In this document: one piece after another, positions 1 through 8,709 of the stretch | Position numbering within the stretch: position 1 is the stretch's first letter | Layout of the letters: each line of letters opens with the position of its first letter | Origin: Candidatus Gastranaerophilales bacterium | Lineage (GTDB): Bacteria; Cyanobacteriota; Vampirovibrionia; Gastranaerophilales; Gastranaerophilaceae | DNA length: 51,157 nt | Assembly (NCBI GenBank): GCA_944323115.1 | Contig: CALURG010000077.1 | Location: forward strand, 1 to 51,157 | Direction of reading: 5' to 3' | Program-made: the position numbers and the translations under genes | The notes under the pieces: generated by a model | The model's database searches: none | The model's input: only the letters and a program-made list of their open reading frames with translations | What the model was told of the DNA's origin: nothing

Positions 1-99
1 GGTAATTGGTATGCAGCTTTGGTATTTTTGTAAAAGTTTAATATCTTGCAAAGCATTCGTTTTATTCTTTTTTGTTTTGTTAAATAATCCGAAAAGCAA
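1..99 (-). CDS. possible 5' end of a truncated gene
   Basis: An open frame on the minus strand runs off the left edge of the window. A TTG at 99 would give a protein starting MLFGLFNKTKKNK, followed by a charged stretch ending in KYQSCIPIT. The start resembles common short-leader N-termini such as MFGLFKKK. The frame stays open upstream of the TTG to a stop near 147, but it has no ATG there and only a weak AGG-type ribosome site. A second minus-strand frame is also open over part of this stretch, so coding is not certain. If real, the gene is divergent from the MmcQ-like gene at 195. I do not recognise a family in 33 residues. Confidence 0.3.
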   Translation of the reverse strand, partial: MLFGLFNKTKKNKTNALQDIKLLQKYQSCIPIT

Positions 100-194
100 C
101 TTATACCTGTTGAAGTGGAGATGACGAGTACGAGTCGGTGTCGATACGAATTAGGTGCATTTTATGTTAAAATTGTTTCAAGGAATGCGTTTAC

Positions 195-896
195 GTGGAT
201 AAATTTGTAAAAAAAATATTTAGAAATAAAGTACTTGATGAAGAAAAAGTGCAACGATTTGGCTTTGTTTTAGTCAATAATTGCTGGCAGTATTCAAGCA
301 AATTAATGAACGGACAATTTGAATTTTTTATTGAAGTAAAAAACGACAAAGATTTTTTTGATGTAAAAACAAAACTTGTGGATTGTTTATCAAATGGTGT
401 ATACAATCTTCATTTAATAGACGAAGCTGTTGGTGATTTTGTCGGGAAGGTACGTTTTGCTTACGAGTCAATTTTGAATTTGATAGCAAAACAATGCTGC
501 AATGACAAGTATTTTATTTATCCGCAGTCAAACAGGATAGCAGATTCAATAAAGAATAAATACAACGATTCTCCGGAATTTTTGTGGGAAAAATTTCCCG
601 GATTTGGGGTTTTTAGAAACCCTAAAAGCCGTTTGTGGTATGGGTTGATATCAAATATTGACAAGTCTAAAATTGATAAAAATTCAAAAGGTGAAATTGA
701 AATTTTAAATATAAAATCAGACAGCAGAGAAATTCCCAAACTGCTTAAAAACAAAGGTTTTTATCCTGCATATCATATGAATAAAAAGCATTGGATAACA
801 ATAACACTTGACGATACGCTTTGTGATGAGAAAATAATTGAATTAATACATAAAAGTTATGAATTTTCCGTAAAAAAGAAGGCTAAAAAAGTATAA
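195..896 (+). CDS. MmcQ/YjbR-family protein with N-terminal extension
   Basis: The last 110 or so residues match the MmcQ/YjbR (DUF419) fold: a WYGLI strand, then YPAYHMNKKHWITITLDD and a helix ELIHKSYEF, which is the usual C-terminal signature. The family has a CyaY-like fold and is often called DNA-binding, but its role is unsettled. The first 110 residues are an extension also seen in longer members of the family. The start is GTG at 195: the frame is open only from 171 and contains no ATG, and AAGGA at 180-184 lies 10 bases upstream. The next gene, rarA, starts one base after this stop, so the two are probably co-transcribed. Confidence 0.75.
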   Translation: MDKFVKKIFRNKVLDEEKVQRFGFVLVNNCWQYSSKLMNGQFEFFIEVKNDKDFFDVKTKLVDCLSNGVYNLHLIDEAVGDFVGKVRFAYESILNLIAKQCCNDKYFIYPQSNRIADSIKNKYNDSPEFLWEKFPGFGVFRNPKSRLWYGLISNIDKSKIDKNSKGEIEILNIKSDSREIPKLLKNKGFYPAYHMNKKHWITITLDDTLCDEKIIELIHKSYEFSVKKKAKKV

Positions 897-897
897 T

Positions 898-2214
898 ATG
901 GAACAAAAATCACTTTTTGACAATCAGGACAACCAACCGCTGGCATCACGTTTGAGACCGCAAGATCTAGATGAGTTTGTGGGACAGTCTCATTTAATAG
1001 GCGAAGGAAAAATTTTACGCAGACTGATAGAAGAAGACAAAATTTCTTCTCTGATTCTCTGGGGGCCTCCGGGCGTCGGCAAAACTACACTTGCAACAAT
1101 AATTGCAAACAAAACAAATTCCGCTTTTATAAATTTTTCTGCTGTAACAAGCGGTATAAAGGAAATTAAAACTGTAATGGCACAAGCCGAAGAATCCCGT
1201 AAACTCGGACAAAAAACCATAGTTTTTGTGGACGAAATTCATCGTTTTAACAAAGCTCAGCAAGATGCTTTTCTTCCGTTTGTTGAAAAAGGCAGCATTA
1301 TTTTGATAGGTGCAACAACAGAAAATCCTTCTTTTGAAGTTAACGGGGCTTTGTTGTCCAGGTGTAAAGTTTTTGTTTTGCAAGGATTGAAAACGCAAGA
1401 CCTTGTTGCTCTTTTAAAACGTGCAATTACCGACAAAAGAGGATTTGGAAATCAAAAAGTAAATATAACTGATGAACAACTTGAAATTGTGGCAAAGTTT
1501 GCAAACGGTGATGCCAGAAATGCTCTTTCTACTTTAGAGATGGTTGTTCTAAACGGCAATGTGAACGAAAACGGGGAGATTACAGTTACGGAAGAAACTC
1601 TGGAACAGTGTATTTCCAAGAAATCTCTTTTGTACGATAAAAACGGCGAAGAACATTACAATGTGATTTCCGCATTGCACAAGTCCATGAGAAATTCTGA
1701 CCCTGATGCTGCTGTATATTGGCTTGCAAGAATGCTTGAAGCAGGAGAAGATCCTTTGTATGTGGCAAGAAGAGTTACAAGGTTTGCAAGTGAAGATGTC
1801 GGACTTGCTGACCCTCACGCATTGGAAATAGCTGTGGCTGCATATCAGGCCTGCCATTTTATCGGTATGCCTGAATGTACTGTTAATTTGACGGAAGCTG
1901 TCATATATATGTCTCTTGCACCAAAATCAAACGCTATGGAGATTGCTTATAATATGGCAAAAATCGATGCAATAAAAGAATTGGCAGAGCCTGTGCCTTT
2001 GGTGATAAGAAATGCCCCTACAAAATTGATGAAGGAACTCGATTACGGTAAAGGATATCAGTATGCACACGATACAGAAGAAAAGTTGACAAATATGCAA
2101 TGCCTGCCTGATTCTTTGTTGGGCAGAGAGTACTATATGCCGACAGAACAAGGATTGGAAGCAAAATATAAACAAAAGCTTCAAAAAATTAAAGATTGGA
2201 AAAAAACTCACTAG
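898..2214 (+). CDS. rarA: replication-associated recombination protein A
   Basis: RarA (MgsA) is an AAA+ ATPase of the clamp-loader clade that acts at stalled or collapsed replication forks, works with SSB and recombination proteins, and forms tetramers. The 438-residue length is normal for the family. Visible motifs are the N-terminal PLASRLRP segment, a Walker A GPPGVGKT at residues 56-63, a Walker B IVFVDEIHRF near 108-117, the sensor-1 region IGATTENPSFEV, an arginine-finger region ALLSRCKVF, and the C-terminal tetramerisation part (SMRNSDPDAAVYWLARML). The ATG at 898 follows the preceding stop by one base, which suggests translational coupling. No oddities are seen. Confidence 0.95.
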   Translation: MEQKSLFDNQDNQPLASRLRPQDLDEFVGQSHLIGEGKILRRLIEEDKISSLILWGPPGVGKTTLATIIANKTNSAFINFSAVTSGIKEIKTVMAQAEESRKLGQKTIVFVDEIHRFNKAQQDAFLPFVEKGSIILIGATTENPSFEVNGALLSRCKVFVLQGLKTQDLVALLKRAITDKRGFGNQKVNITDEQLEIVAKFANGDARNALSTLEMVVLNGNVNENGEITVTEETLEQCISKKSLLYDKNGEEHYNVISALHKSMRNSDPDAAVYWLARMLEAGEDPLYVARRVTRFASEDVGLADPHALEIAVAAYQACHFIGMPECTVNLTEAVIYMSLAPKSNAMEIAYNMAKIDAIKELAEPVPLVIRNAPTKLMKELDYGKGYQYAHDTEEKLTNMQCLPDSLLGREYYMPTEQGLEAKYKQKLQKIKDWKKTH

Positions 2215-2267
2215 CAAAAAAAAATATTTTTGTATTTTACTTATATTGTTCAGGAGAGTATAAGTAT

Positions 2268-3938
2268 ATGTTTATTTTACCGTTATCTAATATAAAGTTT
2301 TATCAAAATTATAATTCGCAAAATAGAAATAATATTAATTTCTCATATTTAAAACCACTAAGTTGTGACAGTTTTTCATTTAAAGGTAAAATTTCAAAAA
2401 ATCTTTTTGACAATTATAAGCCTGTTTTGAAAAAGCTTGGCAATAAAGGCTTAACTGTTCATAACAATGAAATTGCAAAAAGACTTCTTCCTGAATATAC
2501 AAAAGAATCTTTCCAGAATTTGTTTGATTTTGCTTTAGACAATGGCGTATACGATTTAAATATTGATAAAAAAACACACTTCATAAAAACCAGTTTGATA
2601 GATAAAAAAGAAAATCCGTTGATGGGAAAGCTCATATGGGTAACTGACAGTTGCAGATATATGCCAATAGTAAAAGACAGATATCCTGATGCAGCAGTAC
2701 CTTTGATGGAAAATATAGGAAAGTATTATTCTGTACAAAAGAGAGCATTGAATGCTATTATCAATAATCCTCTGAAATATGAATTGAATCACGATTATGC
2801 AAACACATCAAAGAATGGTGCAGGTCATGTTTTTAATCCTGCAAATCTAAAATCTCACAAGTGGTTTCCAAAAACGAGACTGGACTCTATGGGGCTTTAT
2901 TTGCAAACAATGGGTGATTTGATATATGAAGGCATTGAAAGTGGTGCCGCATATGGTTATAAATCGGCAAAACAATTATCCAAAGATTCTATAGAGGCTG
3001 TTGCAAATATAACGGCTTATCTAAAAAATATAATTTATCCGTATGCAAAATCAACCGGTGCTTGGGAAGAAAAAACTTTTGAAATTACTCCTTCCAGTGA
3101 TGTTGCTATTATAAATGAAGGATTCAGAAAGATTATAAATCTTATGTACTCGCCAACCGAAAACAAAGAACTTTTAAAAGTTAGAGATAGAATTTTGAAT
3201 GCACAAAACGGAAAAGTTTTTAAAGATGAAAAAGGTATTCGAGATTTACTTTCTTGGGGAGAAGAAAGAATAAAATCAAACAGCAAAAGAGAAGTTCCAT
3301 ATAGAGATGAACGTTCTTTGGATGGGGCATTAAGTTTTATCCCCCACACAGAAAAGTTCAGTGATGATGTTATTATTAATGTGAAAGAAATATTTAAACG
3401 CATGAAGGTTCTTGAAAAAGGTAATGATACCAGCAGAGAACTGGTCAGGAAAAACGGCGTTTTAAGGTATGCAAAAGACAGGTATTTGAATCTTACTGCC
3501 GGGCATAAAATAAATGAAGCCCAAAATTTACTTGAAGGTACAGAAGCACAGTGGTTTATGACAAGTGATATATCTAAAAGCTATGGAATGGCTGCAAAAC
3601 AATTGTTGGAAAAAATAGAAAAATCAAATAAGACTGACAAATCTGTAAGTAAGCTTTTACAAAAAGCTATCCAAAAAGAGACGGAATATATAAATAGAAG
3701 TTATGCAAGAATTACGGGTGAAAATTCTTACAAAGCTAATGAAAAGCCTTGTCCTGCTTTTCAAATACCAGAGGCTTATCAGGCAGTGAAAAATTCAAAT
3801 GGTAAAATTGTTTTTGTACCTGGCACTCATACGCCGCTTGGCTGGGCACAGGCTTCTTTGTATGATGCATCAAAACTTTTTGCTGAAAATTTATCCAAAA
3901 TAGAAGAATTTCAAAAAAGGCAGATTTTAACTTTTTAA
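2268..3938 (+). CDS. GH15/phosphorylase-kinase-like (alpha/alpha)6 protein with SFKG tag
   Basis: This 556-residue protein is not a textbook family member but shows a run of landmarks of the glycoside hydrolase 15 / phosphorylase kinase alpha-beta fold, in the right order: WVTDSCR (124-130, compare WVRD), RLDSMGLYL (204-212, compare QVDATSLYL), GAWEE (264-268, compare GMWER), a basic NGVLRYAKDRY (396-406), an acidic EAQW (426-429) and PLGWAQASLYDASKLFAE (523-540, compare the WGQSLY..LAE end). Glu residues remain near both catalytic positions, so glycosidase activity is possible but unproven. There is no signal peptide; instead the N-terminus has an FSFKGK tag at 36-41. The ATG at 2268 with AGGAG at 2252-2256 is preferred over an upstream start at 2196 that would overlap rarA. 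It follows rarA and ends before a terminator. Confidence 0.6.
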   Translation: MFILPLSNIKFYQNYNSQNRNNINFSYLKPLSCDSFSFKGKISKNLFDNYKPVLKKLGNKGLTVHNNEIAKRLLPEYTKESFQNLFDFALDNGVYDLNIDKKTHFIKTSLIDKKENPLMGKLIWVTDSCRYMPIVKDRYPDAAVPLMENIGKYYSVQKRALNAIINNPLKYELNHDYANTSKNGAGHVFNPANLKSHKWFPKTRLDSMGLYLQTMGDLIYEGIESGAAYGYKSAKQLSKDSIEAVANITAYLKNIIYPYAKSTGAWEEKTFEITPSSDVAIINEGFRKIINLMYSPTENKELLKVRDRILNAQNGKVFKDEKGIRDLLSWGEERIKSNSKREVPYRDERSLDGALSFIPHTEKFSDDVIINVKEIFKRMKVLEKGNDTSRELVRKNGVLRYAKDRYLNLTAGHKINEAQNLLEGTEAQWFMTSDISKSYGMAAKQLLEKIEKSNKTDKSVSKLLQKAIQKETEYINRSYARITGENSYKANEKPCPAFQIPEAYQAVKNSNGKIVFVPGTHTPLGWAQASLYDASKLFAENLSKIEEFQKRQILTF

Positions 3939-3965
3939 TTAATACTCTTACTTAATGAGATGTAG

Positions 3966-3997
3966 TAAAAAGACCTCAATATTTTGAGGTCTTTTTA
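3966..3997. terminator. bidirectional rho-independent terminator
   Basis: The inverted repeat AAAAAGACCTCAA / TTGAGGTCTTTTT lies between two convergent genes. An A tract on the left and a T tract on the right allow it to work on both strands. Confidence 0.85.
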
Positions 3998-4014
3998 TAG
4001 GTTTTGTATTTTTC

Positions 4015-5892
4015 TTAGGCTTTGAAAAACGGTACACTGACAAACTCTTCATCAAAAGAAGGCTTTTTGTCTACAACTTTGCAGATAACTCTTTCTTCCT
4101 GTGTTTTCGGACTCAATTTGACAGTATACTCTTTGCTTGCCAGTTTTGCTCTGAACAGACCTTCAGTTGTGTAGCCTGTCGGCTCAAAACGATTGTCTTT
4201 TGAAAGCAAAACAGGATATTTTAAATCGGTTTTGATAAGGAATTTGTGAGGCAGCAAAACCGTATATTTTTTGTTCATATCAATAGGTTCAAATTCTTGA
4301 GTATCGATGTTTCTCATTTTTACTGCTTTTGCATATTTATCCAAATCAACTTCGTATTTGCCCAGACCGTCTTTTTCTCTCAATCTTGCAATCATGTCTT
4401 TGTCAATTTTTGTATCTGACCATTGAAGCAAAGTGTTTCTTTTGGGCGAATCAAGGTTGTCAAATACATTTTCGACAATTACACCCACGAGCTCTCTGCC
4501 GGTAATTTCACCTTTTGACAATCCTGCAAGATCTTCACTTACACCGTTAAATATTTCCATAAGGTCAATATTTGTCATTCCTTTGTGGAAGCCGCCTCTG
4601 ATTGCGGAAGACTGGATTGCAACGGAAGCTATATCACTGTCTATTTTTGCTCTTGCAGCCGAAGCGTCATAAGAAGACACAATGTTTGCAACATAATCAT
4701 TGTAGCCTCTGATGTTTGTTTCATCATATGGAATTTCTGTGTAAATTTCATTGTTGAATTTGTCTTTTAGAGGTTGATAATCTATAACGTCAGGGGCCGG
4801 TATTGCATCTTTCGGAAGCAGTTTTTCTATAAGCTGTTGTGTAATAGTGTTGTGTTTGTGGTTTTCGGAATTGTAAATAGCTGTGTCATAGTTAGTTTCC
4901 TGAACTCTTTTTAAATCACCGTTGTCGTCAAAATACAATTGGAATGCTTTTACGAGTTCATTGTCTTTTCCGAGTGAATGAATTGCTGTTTTGTTTACGT
5001 GTGACACCTGGCGTTTGTGGTCGTGTCCGTTCATAACTATATTTATGTGTTTTACATCTTCACAAATCCAGTTTGAAATCTGGTTTCCCGTGTGAGATAA
5101 GAGAATTACTGCACCTTTCGGGTATTCTTTTTTAAATGCATCAACCCTTTTCTTAACTGCAACGATTGTTTCTTTCAGGTCTTCTTTTTTTAATTTTGCG
5201 TCTTTTTTGTTGCTGTTGTCATGGAATTCCGTTCCTTTTAACAATCCCGGTGCGTAAAAATCCATTGTCGGAATAGTTACGCCGAGTACCAAAACTTTTC
5301 TGTCAAAGTTTCTGTCATCAAGATGTTTGTCATCGGGAATAGAAATTATTTTTGACTGAACAAATTTTTCAGGATATTTTTTCATATAATCTCTCAAAAT
5401 AGGAGATTTGCCCATATTGGCGTTTGTTACAAGTGTTGTATAAACAGAGTCTTTTGATTTATCAAGAATATATTCGTCACCGTTGTCAAAATCGTGGTTG
5501 CCGTATGTTCTTAATGCGTAGAACTGTGAGTCTTTTCCGACTTCTTTTTTTGCAGCCTTTTCAGCAATTTTGGCTATCATGTCTATAAAATAGAGCTGAT
5601 AGTCGCCGTTTTTCTTTGTTTTGTCTGATATATAATTGCCGCCGCCTTCATTTATTCCAAAGTCTCCGGCATGGATTATCATATTTGCGACACTTCTGGG
5701 ATCCATTTTTTTTGAAGGGTCTTTATAATCTGTTTTTTCAAAAATATCTTTTTGGTTAGTTGTGATAGCTGATTCTACCCACGGTGTTCTTACAAATTGT
5801 CCGTGTGTGTCAGACATAGCTACAATGTTTAATCTTGCTGCTTTAAATGAAGCATTGTTGTTGCGATGTGTGGAAATGTTGTTTACTTTCAT
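4015..5892 (-). CDS. 5'-nucleotidase-family metallophosphoesterase with SFKA tag
   Basis: This is a two-domain enzyme of the 5'-nucleotidase/UDP-sugar hydrolase type, which removes phosphate from nucleotides using two metal ions. The N-terminal calcineurin-like domain shows SDTHG (27-31), HAGDFG (75-80), GNHDFD (131-136), LLSHTG and NGHDHKR, the full metal-ligand set. The C-terminal nucleotide-binding domain contains the typical AIRGG followed by a downstream Asp. Length (625 aa) is normal. Relatives are usually exported, yet there is no signal peptide; the protein instead opens with a short polar stretch and ASFKA at 14-18, like the SFKG proteins elsewhere in this window. The ATG at 5892 has GAGAG upstream. 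Nucleotide or cyclic-nucleotide specificity cannot be read from the sequence. Confidence 0.85.
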   Translation of the reverse strand: MKVNNISTHRNNNASFKAARLNIVAMSDTHGQFVRTPWVESAITTNQKDIFEKTDYKDPSKKMDPRSVANMIIHAGDFGINEGGGNYISDKTKKNGDYQLYFIDMIAKIAEKAAKKEVGKDSQFYALRTYGNHDFDNGDEYILDKSKDSVYTTLVTNANMGKSPILRDYMKKYPEKFVQSKIISIPDDKHLDDRNFDRKVLVLGVTIPTMDFYAPGLLKGTEFHDNSNKKDAKLKKEDLKETIVAVKKRVDAFKKEYPKGAVILLSHTGNQISNWICEDVKHINIVMNGHDHKRQVSHVNKTAIHSLGKDNELVKAFQLYFDDNGDLKRVQETNYDTAIYNSENHKHNTITQQLIEKLLPKDAIPAPDVIDYQPLKDKFNNEIYTEIPYDETNIRGYNDYVANIVSSYDASAARAKIDSDIASVAIQSSAIRGGFHKGMTNIDLMEIFNGVSEDLAGLSKGEITGRELVGVIVENVFDNLDSPKRNTLLQWSDTKIDKDMIARLREKDGLGKYEVDLDKYAKAVKMRNIDTQEFEPIDMNKKYTVLLPHKFLIKTDLKYPVLLSKDNRFEPTGYTTEGLFRAKLASKEYTVKLSPKTQEERVICKVVDKKPSFDEEFVSVPFFKA

Positions 5893-5982
5893 AATAATTT
5901 CTCTCTATTGAATAAATTACAGTACATACCATTGTATAAGTAACATAAAAAAAATTTTTGTTATTAAAAAAGTAAATTTTTG

Positions 5983-6906
5983 TTAAGTCAATTTGTTTTT
6001 TTCATCAATGGCTTTTATAAGTTCAAAAAACAAAGAATTGTAGGGTGTTTGAAGGCTGTGTTTTTGTGCGAGTTTTTTTATGTAACCTGAAAAGATATCA
6101 ACTTCCGTTTCTCTCTTTGATTCAACATCTTGCAGCATTGATGTTTTGGTTTCGGGAATCATTGCTTTTATGACGGATTCTATTTCAGGTATTATATTTT
6201 CCGTTTTATTTACTCCTTCTGCTTTTGCAAGTGCTACAGCTTCTTTCATAAGGTTAACGGCAACGGAATTTGTTTTTTCGGAATTCTGAAATTCTCCGTA
6301 ATTTGCCCTTAAAACAGCAGAAGCCTGATTGTAGCCTACATTCAGTATAAACTTCCACCATCTGGAATAGTCCATATCTTCCGGTATTTCATAATTAATA
6401 CCGGTTTTATCAAAAAAGTCTTTGACTCTTTTCACATTTTCTGAATAATTTTTGTTGCTTTTTTCGCCAAAAACGGTTGTGTACACACCGTCATGAGTAA
6501 TTGATCTTCCGTTTCTAGTACTTGCATGGCCTATAAAATATGAGTATAAAACCTTGTCTTGGCCAAAAGACCGGGAGATTACATCTTCACTTTCTATACC
6601 GTTTAGCAAAGATATTATTACTGTATTTTCTGAAACAAAGTTCTTTATGTCTTTTATTACATCATTTAGGCCGTTATTTTTTGTTGCAATTATAACAAAA
6701 TCGGCTGACCAGTTTTCTTCCGGTGTCAAAAAATTAAATTTGTATGATTTACCGTTAAAAACAGTAGGATTTTGAGTGTATTTTTGAATTCTTTCTTTAT
6801 CAGCAAGAATTTTCAGGTTAACTTGCGGTTTGTCAAAAAGCCTGGCGGCGTATATAGTACCGATTGCACCTATGCCGCATATTAATACATTTTCAATTTT
6901 TTTCAT
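5983..6906 (-). CDS. 2-dehydropantoate 2-reductase-like protein (PanE/ApbA family)
   Basis: Members of this family reduce ketopantoate to pantoate with NADPH in the pantothenate/CoA pathway. The nucleotide-binding loop is GIGAIG at residues 11-16. The catalytic-region lysine lies in RWWKFILNVGYN. The C-terminal signature SMLQDVESKRETEVD matches the family consensus S-M-x-Q-D-x(4)-R-x-T-E-I-D. Length, 307 residues, is typical. The gene starts four bases after the SIMPL gene stop, so the two form one minus-strand unit. Several paralogues of PanE act on other 2-oxo acids, and no other pantothenate gene lies nearby, so I leave the symbol open. Confidence 0.85.
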   Translation of the reverse strand: MKKIENVLICGIGAIGTIYAARLFDKPQVNLKILADKERIQKYTQNPTVFNGKSYKFNFLTPEENWSADFVIIATKNNGLNDVIKDIKNFVSENTVIISLLNGIESEDVISRSFGQDKVLYSYFIGHASTRNGRSITHDGVYTTVFGEKSNKNYSENVKRVKDFFDKTGINYEIPEDMDYSRWWKFILNVGYNQASAVLRANYGEFQNSEKTNSVAVNLMKEAVALAKAEGVNKTENIIPEIESVIKAMIPETKTSMLQDVESKRETEVDIFSGYIKKLAQKHSLQTPYNSLFFELIKAIDEKNKLT

Positions 6907-6910
6907 AAAT

Positions 6911-7660
6911 TTATTTTATTGTAAAAGTGGCATTTACAACAGCATTAATTTTCTTTTCTTTTGCATTTGTGTTGTAGATACCGTAGTCAGATACATCAGT
7001 TGAATCTTTTGCAACTATTTGGAATACTCCCATTTTTGCGGAATTCATTGCACCTATTTTCCCTCCGGTGCTTTCAACCATGCTTTTTGCACGTTGTTTT
7101 GCATCTTTTGTTGCTTCTGCAAGCATTTTTATTTTAAGTTCATCAAGGTTTGAGACAAAATATTCAACAACATTTGACGTAAGTTCAACATTCTTTTCTA
7201 TCAACTTTATTGAATCTTGAGATATTGTTGTTATTCCGTTTACATCGGAAGAAGAAACTTCTACATTTTGAGAAAGTCTGTAGCCGTCAATTTCATTTGA
7301 ATCATATCCGTTACTAAGTTTTTTATATACAGGATAAGAAGACACAGGAGTAAATTTTATATCTTCTTCTTTCATACCGTTTGCTATCAAAAAGTTTTTC
7401 ACATTGTTTTTATCGTTATTAATTTTTGTATAACCTGATTTCAAATCTTTGCTTCTGACTTCATAGTATGCTTTCCACACAGCCAAATCCGATGATACAT
7501 TTTGGCTGGCTGAACCAGTCACAGTAAGTGTCTGGTTTTGGAGTTTTTGGTAGGAAACAACAGCGTGTGAAAACAAAAATGTTGAAACAATTGCACCTAT
7601 AGCAATTATTAGTCCCAGCAAAACTATTTGATAATCTTTTATTTCTCTTAAATCTTTCAT
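6911..7660 (-). CDS. SIMPL-domain (DUF541) membrane-anchored protein
   Basis: A single N-terminal membrane anchor (about residues 10-32, IVLLGLIIAIGAIVSTFLFS) is followed by a SIMPL domain starting with TVTGSASQNVSSDLAVW. The C-terminal part carries the usual ATKDAKQRAKSMVESTGGKIG segment. SIMPL proteins assemble into periplasmic or surface oligomers, and their function is mostly unknown. An AGAGGT ribosome site precedes the ATG at 7660. It is the first gene of a two-gene unit with the PanE-like reductase. The pairing has no obvious biochemical logic. Confidence 0.85.
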   Translation of the reverse strand: MKDLREIKDYQIVLLGLIIAIGAIVSTFLFSHAVVSYQKLQNQTLTVTGSASQNVSSDLAVWKAYYEVRSKDLKSGYTKINNDKNNVKNFLIANGMKEEDIKFTPVSSYPVYKKLSNGYDSNEIDGYRLSQNVEVSSSDVNGITTISQDSIKLIEKNVELTSNVVEYFVSNLDELKIKMLAEATKDAKQRAKSMVESTGGKIGAMNSAKMGVFQIVAKDSTDVSDYGIYNTNAKEKKINAVVNATFTIK

Positions 7661-7710
7661 GTTTACCTCTTTTTTGTTTTTGATAAATTATAAAATATTT
7701 TTTTATTTTT

Positions 7711-7719
7711 TGCTATCAT
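7711..7719 (+). promoter_or_regulatory. extended -10 promoter, likely leaderless start
   Basis: TGCTATCAT is an extended -10 box that ends seven bases before the ATG at 7727. No Shine-Dalgarno site fits between them and no good -35 is visible. Confidence 0.45.
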
Positions 7720-7726
7720 CTATATT

Positions 7727-8071
7727 ATGATATTAAGACAATTTTTACCTGTAATTCTTTTAACTATATCAAATATATTTATGACATTTGCCTGGTACGG
7801 GCATCTCAAGTATAAAGGTTCGGCCCTTTGGCTTGTTGTTCTGGTAAGCTGGGGCATTGCGTTTTTTGAGTACTGCTTTCAGGTTCCGGCAAACAGAATA
7901 GGACATGAATTTTACGATGCAGCACATTTAAAGACTATACAAGAAGTAATTACCCTGATTGTATTTTGTTTCTTTTCAGTGTTTTATTTAAAAGAAGAAA
8001 TAAAATGGAATTATATTGTAGGATTTTTATTTATAATACTGGCAGTATTTTTTGTATTTAAAAAATGGTAG
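7727..8071 (+). CDS. DUF486 (DMT-like) small membrane protein
   Basis: A 114-residue protein with four predicted membrane helices and the DUF486 signatures WYGHLKY near residues 24-30, SWGIAFFEYCFQVPANRIG near 41-59, and the C-terminal half ending in a hydrophobic segment and FKKW. DUF486 proteins resemble single-repeat members of the drug/metabolite transporter superfamily and may act as dimers; substrates are unknown. The ATG lacks an upstream Shine-Dalgarno sequence and sits just behind an extended -10 box, so the mRNA may be leaderless. The stop codon lies inside the left arm of the following terminator. Confidence 0.85.
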   Translation: MILRQFLPVILLTISNIFMTFAWYGHLKYKGSALWLVVLVSWGIAFFEYCFQVPANRIGHEFYDAAHLKTIQEVITLIVFCFFSVFYLKEEIKWNYIVGFLFIILAVFFVFKKW

Positions 8072-8095
8072 GTTGTTTAGACCTACCATTTTTGA
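8060..8095. terminator. bidirectional terminator
   Basis: A hairpin with arms ATGGTAGGT and ACCTACCAT around a TGTTTAG loop, flanked by A and T tracts. It overlaps the end of the DUF486 gene and serves the convergent Spy-like gene too. Confidence 0.85.
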
Positions 8096-8106
8096 TATAT
8101 GCTTGA

Positions 8107-8709
8107 TTATTTCTTGTCATGACAAGGGCATTTGCAATTAGCCTGATCAGGTGCATCTGCCTGCGGGTTGTGGCAGTTGCATCCGCAGTCAGGAGGACAC
8201 ATCGGTTTGTGATGATGTCTCGGGGGAAGCGGTCTTCCATCAGGTCCCATCGGAGGTGCCATCCTTTGCATTTCTGCTTTCATTTCTTCTTTGATTTTTG
8301 TCAATTCTGCCAACTGTTCAGGTGTCAAAAGAGCTTCGAATTTTTTCATGCTTTCCATGCGGATGTTGCGTTCTTCTTTAAACAATTCTGCTATTTTTGC
8401 ATGTTCTTGTTCGATTTTTTCTCTGTAAGGAGCAAGTTGTTTTCTTTCTTCAGCTTTGATTTCTTCAAGCTGTTTTTTCTGTTTGTCTGTAAGTTTTAGT
8501 CTTTCTTCAAATTCAGCTTTCTTTTGTTCTCTGAATTTTTCACGTTCTTCCATAGTCATCGGTTTTTTGCATTCTTTGAAAGCCGGTTTGTCACACTGAG
8601 GCTTATCTTGTTTCAATGGACATGCAGCAGAAGCCGGAGATGCAATAAAAGCACCTGACACAAGAGTCATTGCACCAATTAACATTGAAGACAATAACAG
8701 TTTTTTCAT
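8107..8709 (-). CDS. Spy/CpxP-like periplasmic protein with Cys/His-rich tail
   Basis: A cleavable signal peptide (residues 1-29, ending SPASA before ACPL) leads to a helical, highly charged domain. It includes two LTxxQ-type elements, LTDKQKKQLEEI and LTPEQLAELTKI, the hallmark of the Spy/CpxP chaperone and metal-stress family. The last 40 residues are unusual: an HHH cluster, then CPPDCGCNCH and CKCPCH. The mature protein has ten cysteines in all, three of them before the helical domain. Such a tail could bind metal (zinc, copper, nickel) or form disulfides; that is inference. AAGGAGG precedes the ATG. The gene has its own long upstream region with a perfect hairpin, and no partner gene is adjacent. 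Confidence 0.7.
   Translation of the reverse strand: MKKLLLSSMLIGAMTLVSGAFIASPASAACPLKQDKPQCDKPAFKECKKPMTMEEREKFREQKKAEFEERLKLTDKQKKQLEEIKAEERKQLAPYREKIEQEHAKIAELFKEERNIRMESMKKFEALLTPEQLAELTKIKEEMKAEMQRMAPPMGPDGRPLPPRHHHKPMCPPDCGCNCHNPQADAPDQANCKCPCHDKK

Noticed and set aside
8119-8499. plus-strand frame over the Spy-like gene
   Set aside because: It is the reverse of a Lys/Glu-rich coding region, rich in Phe and Arg, without a start signal.
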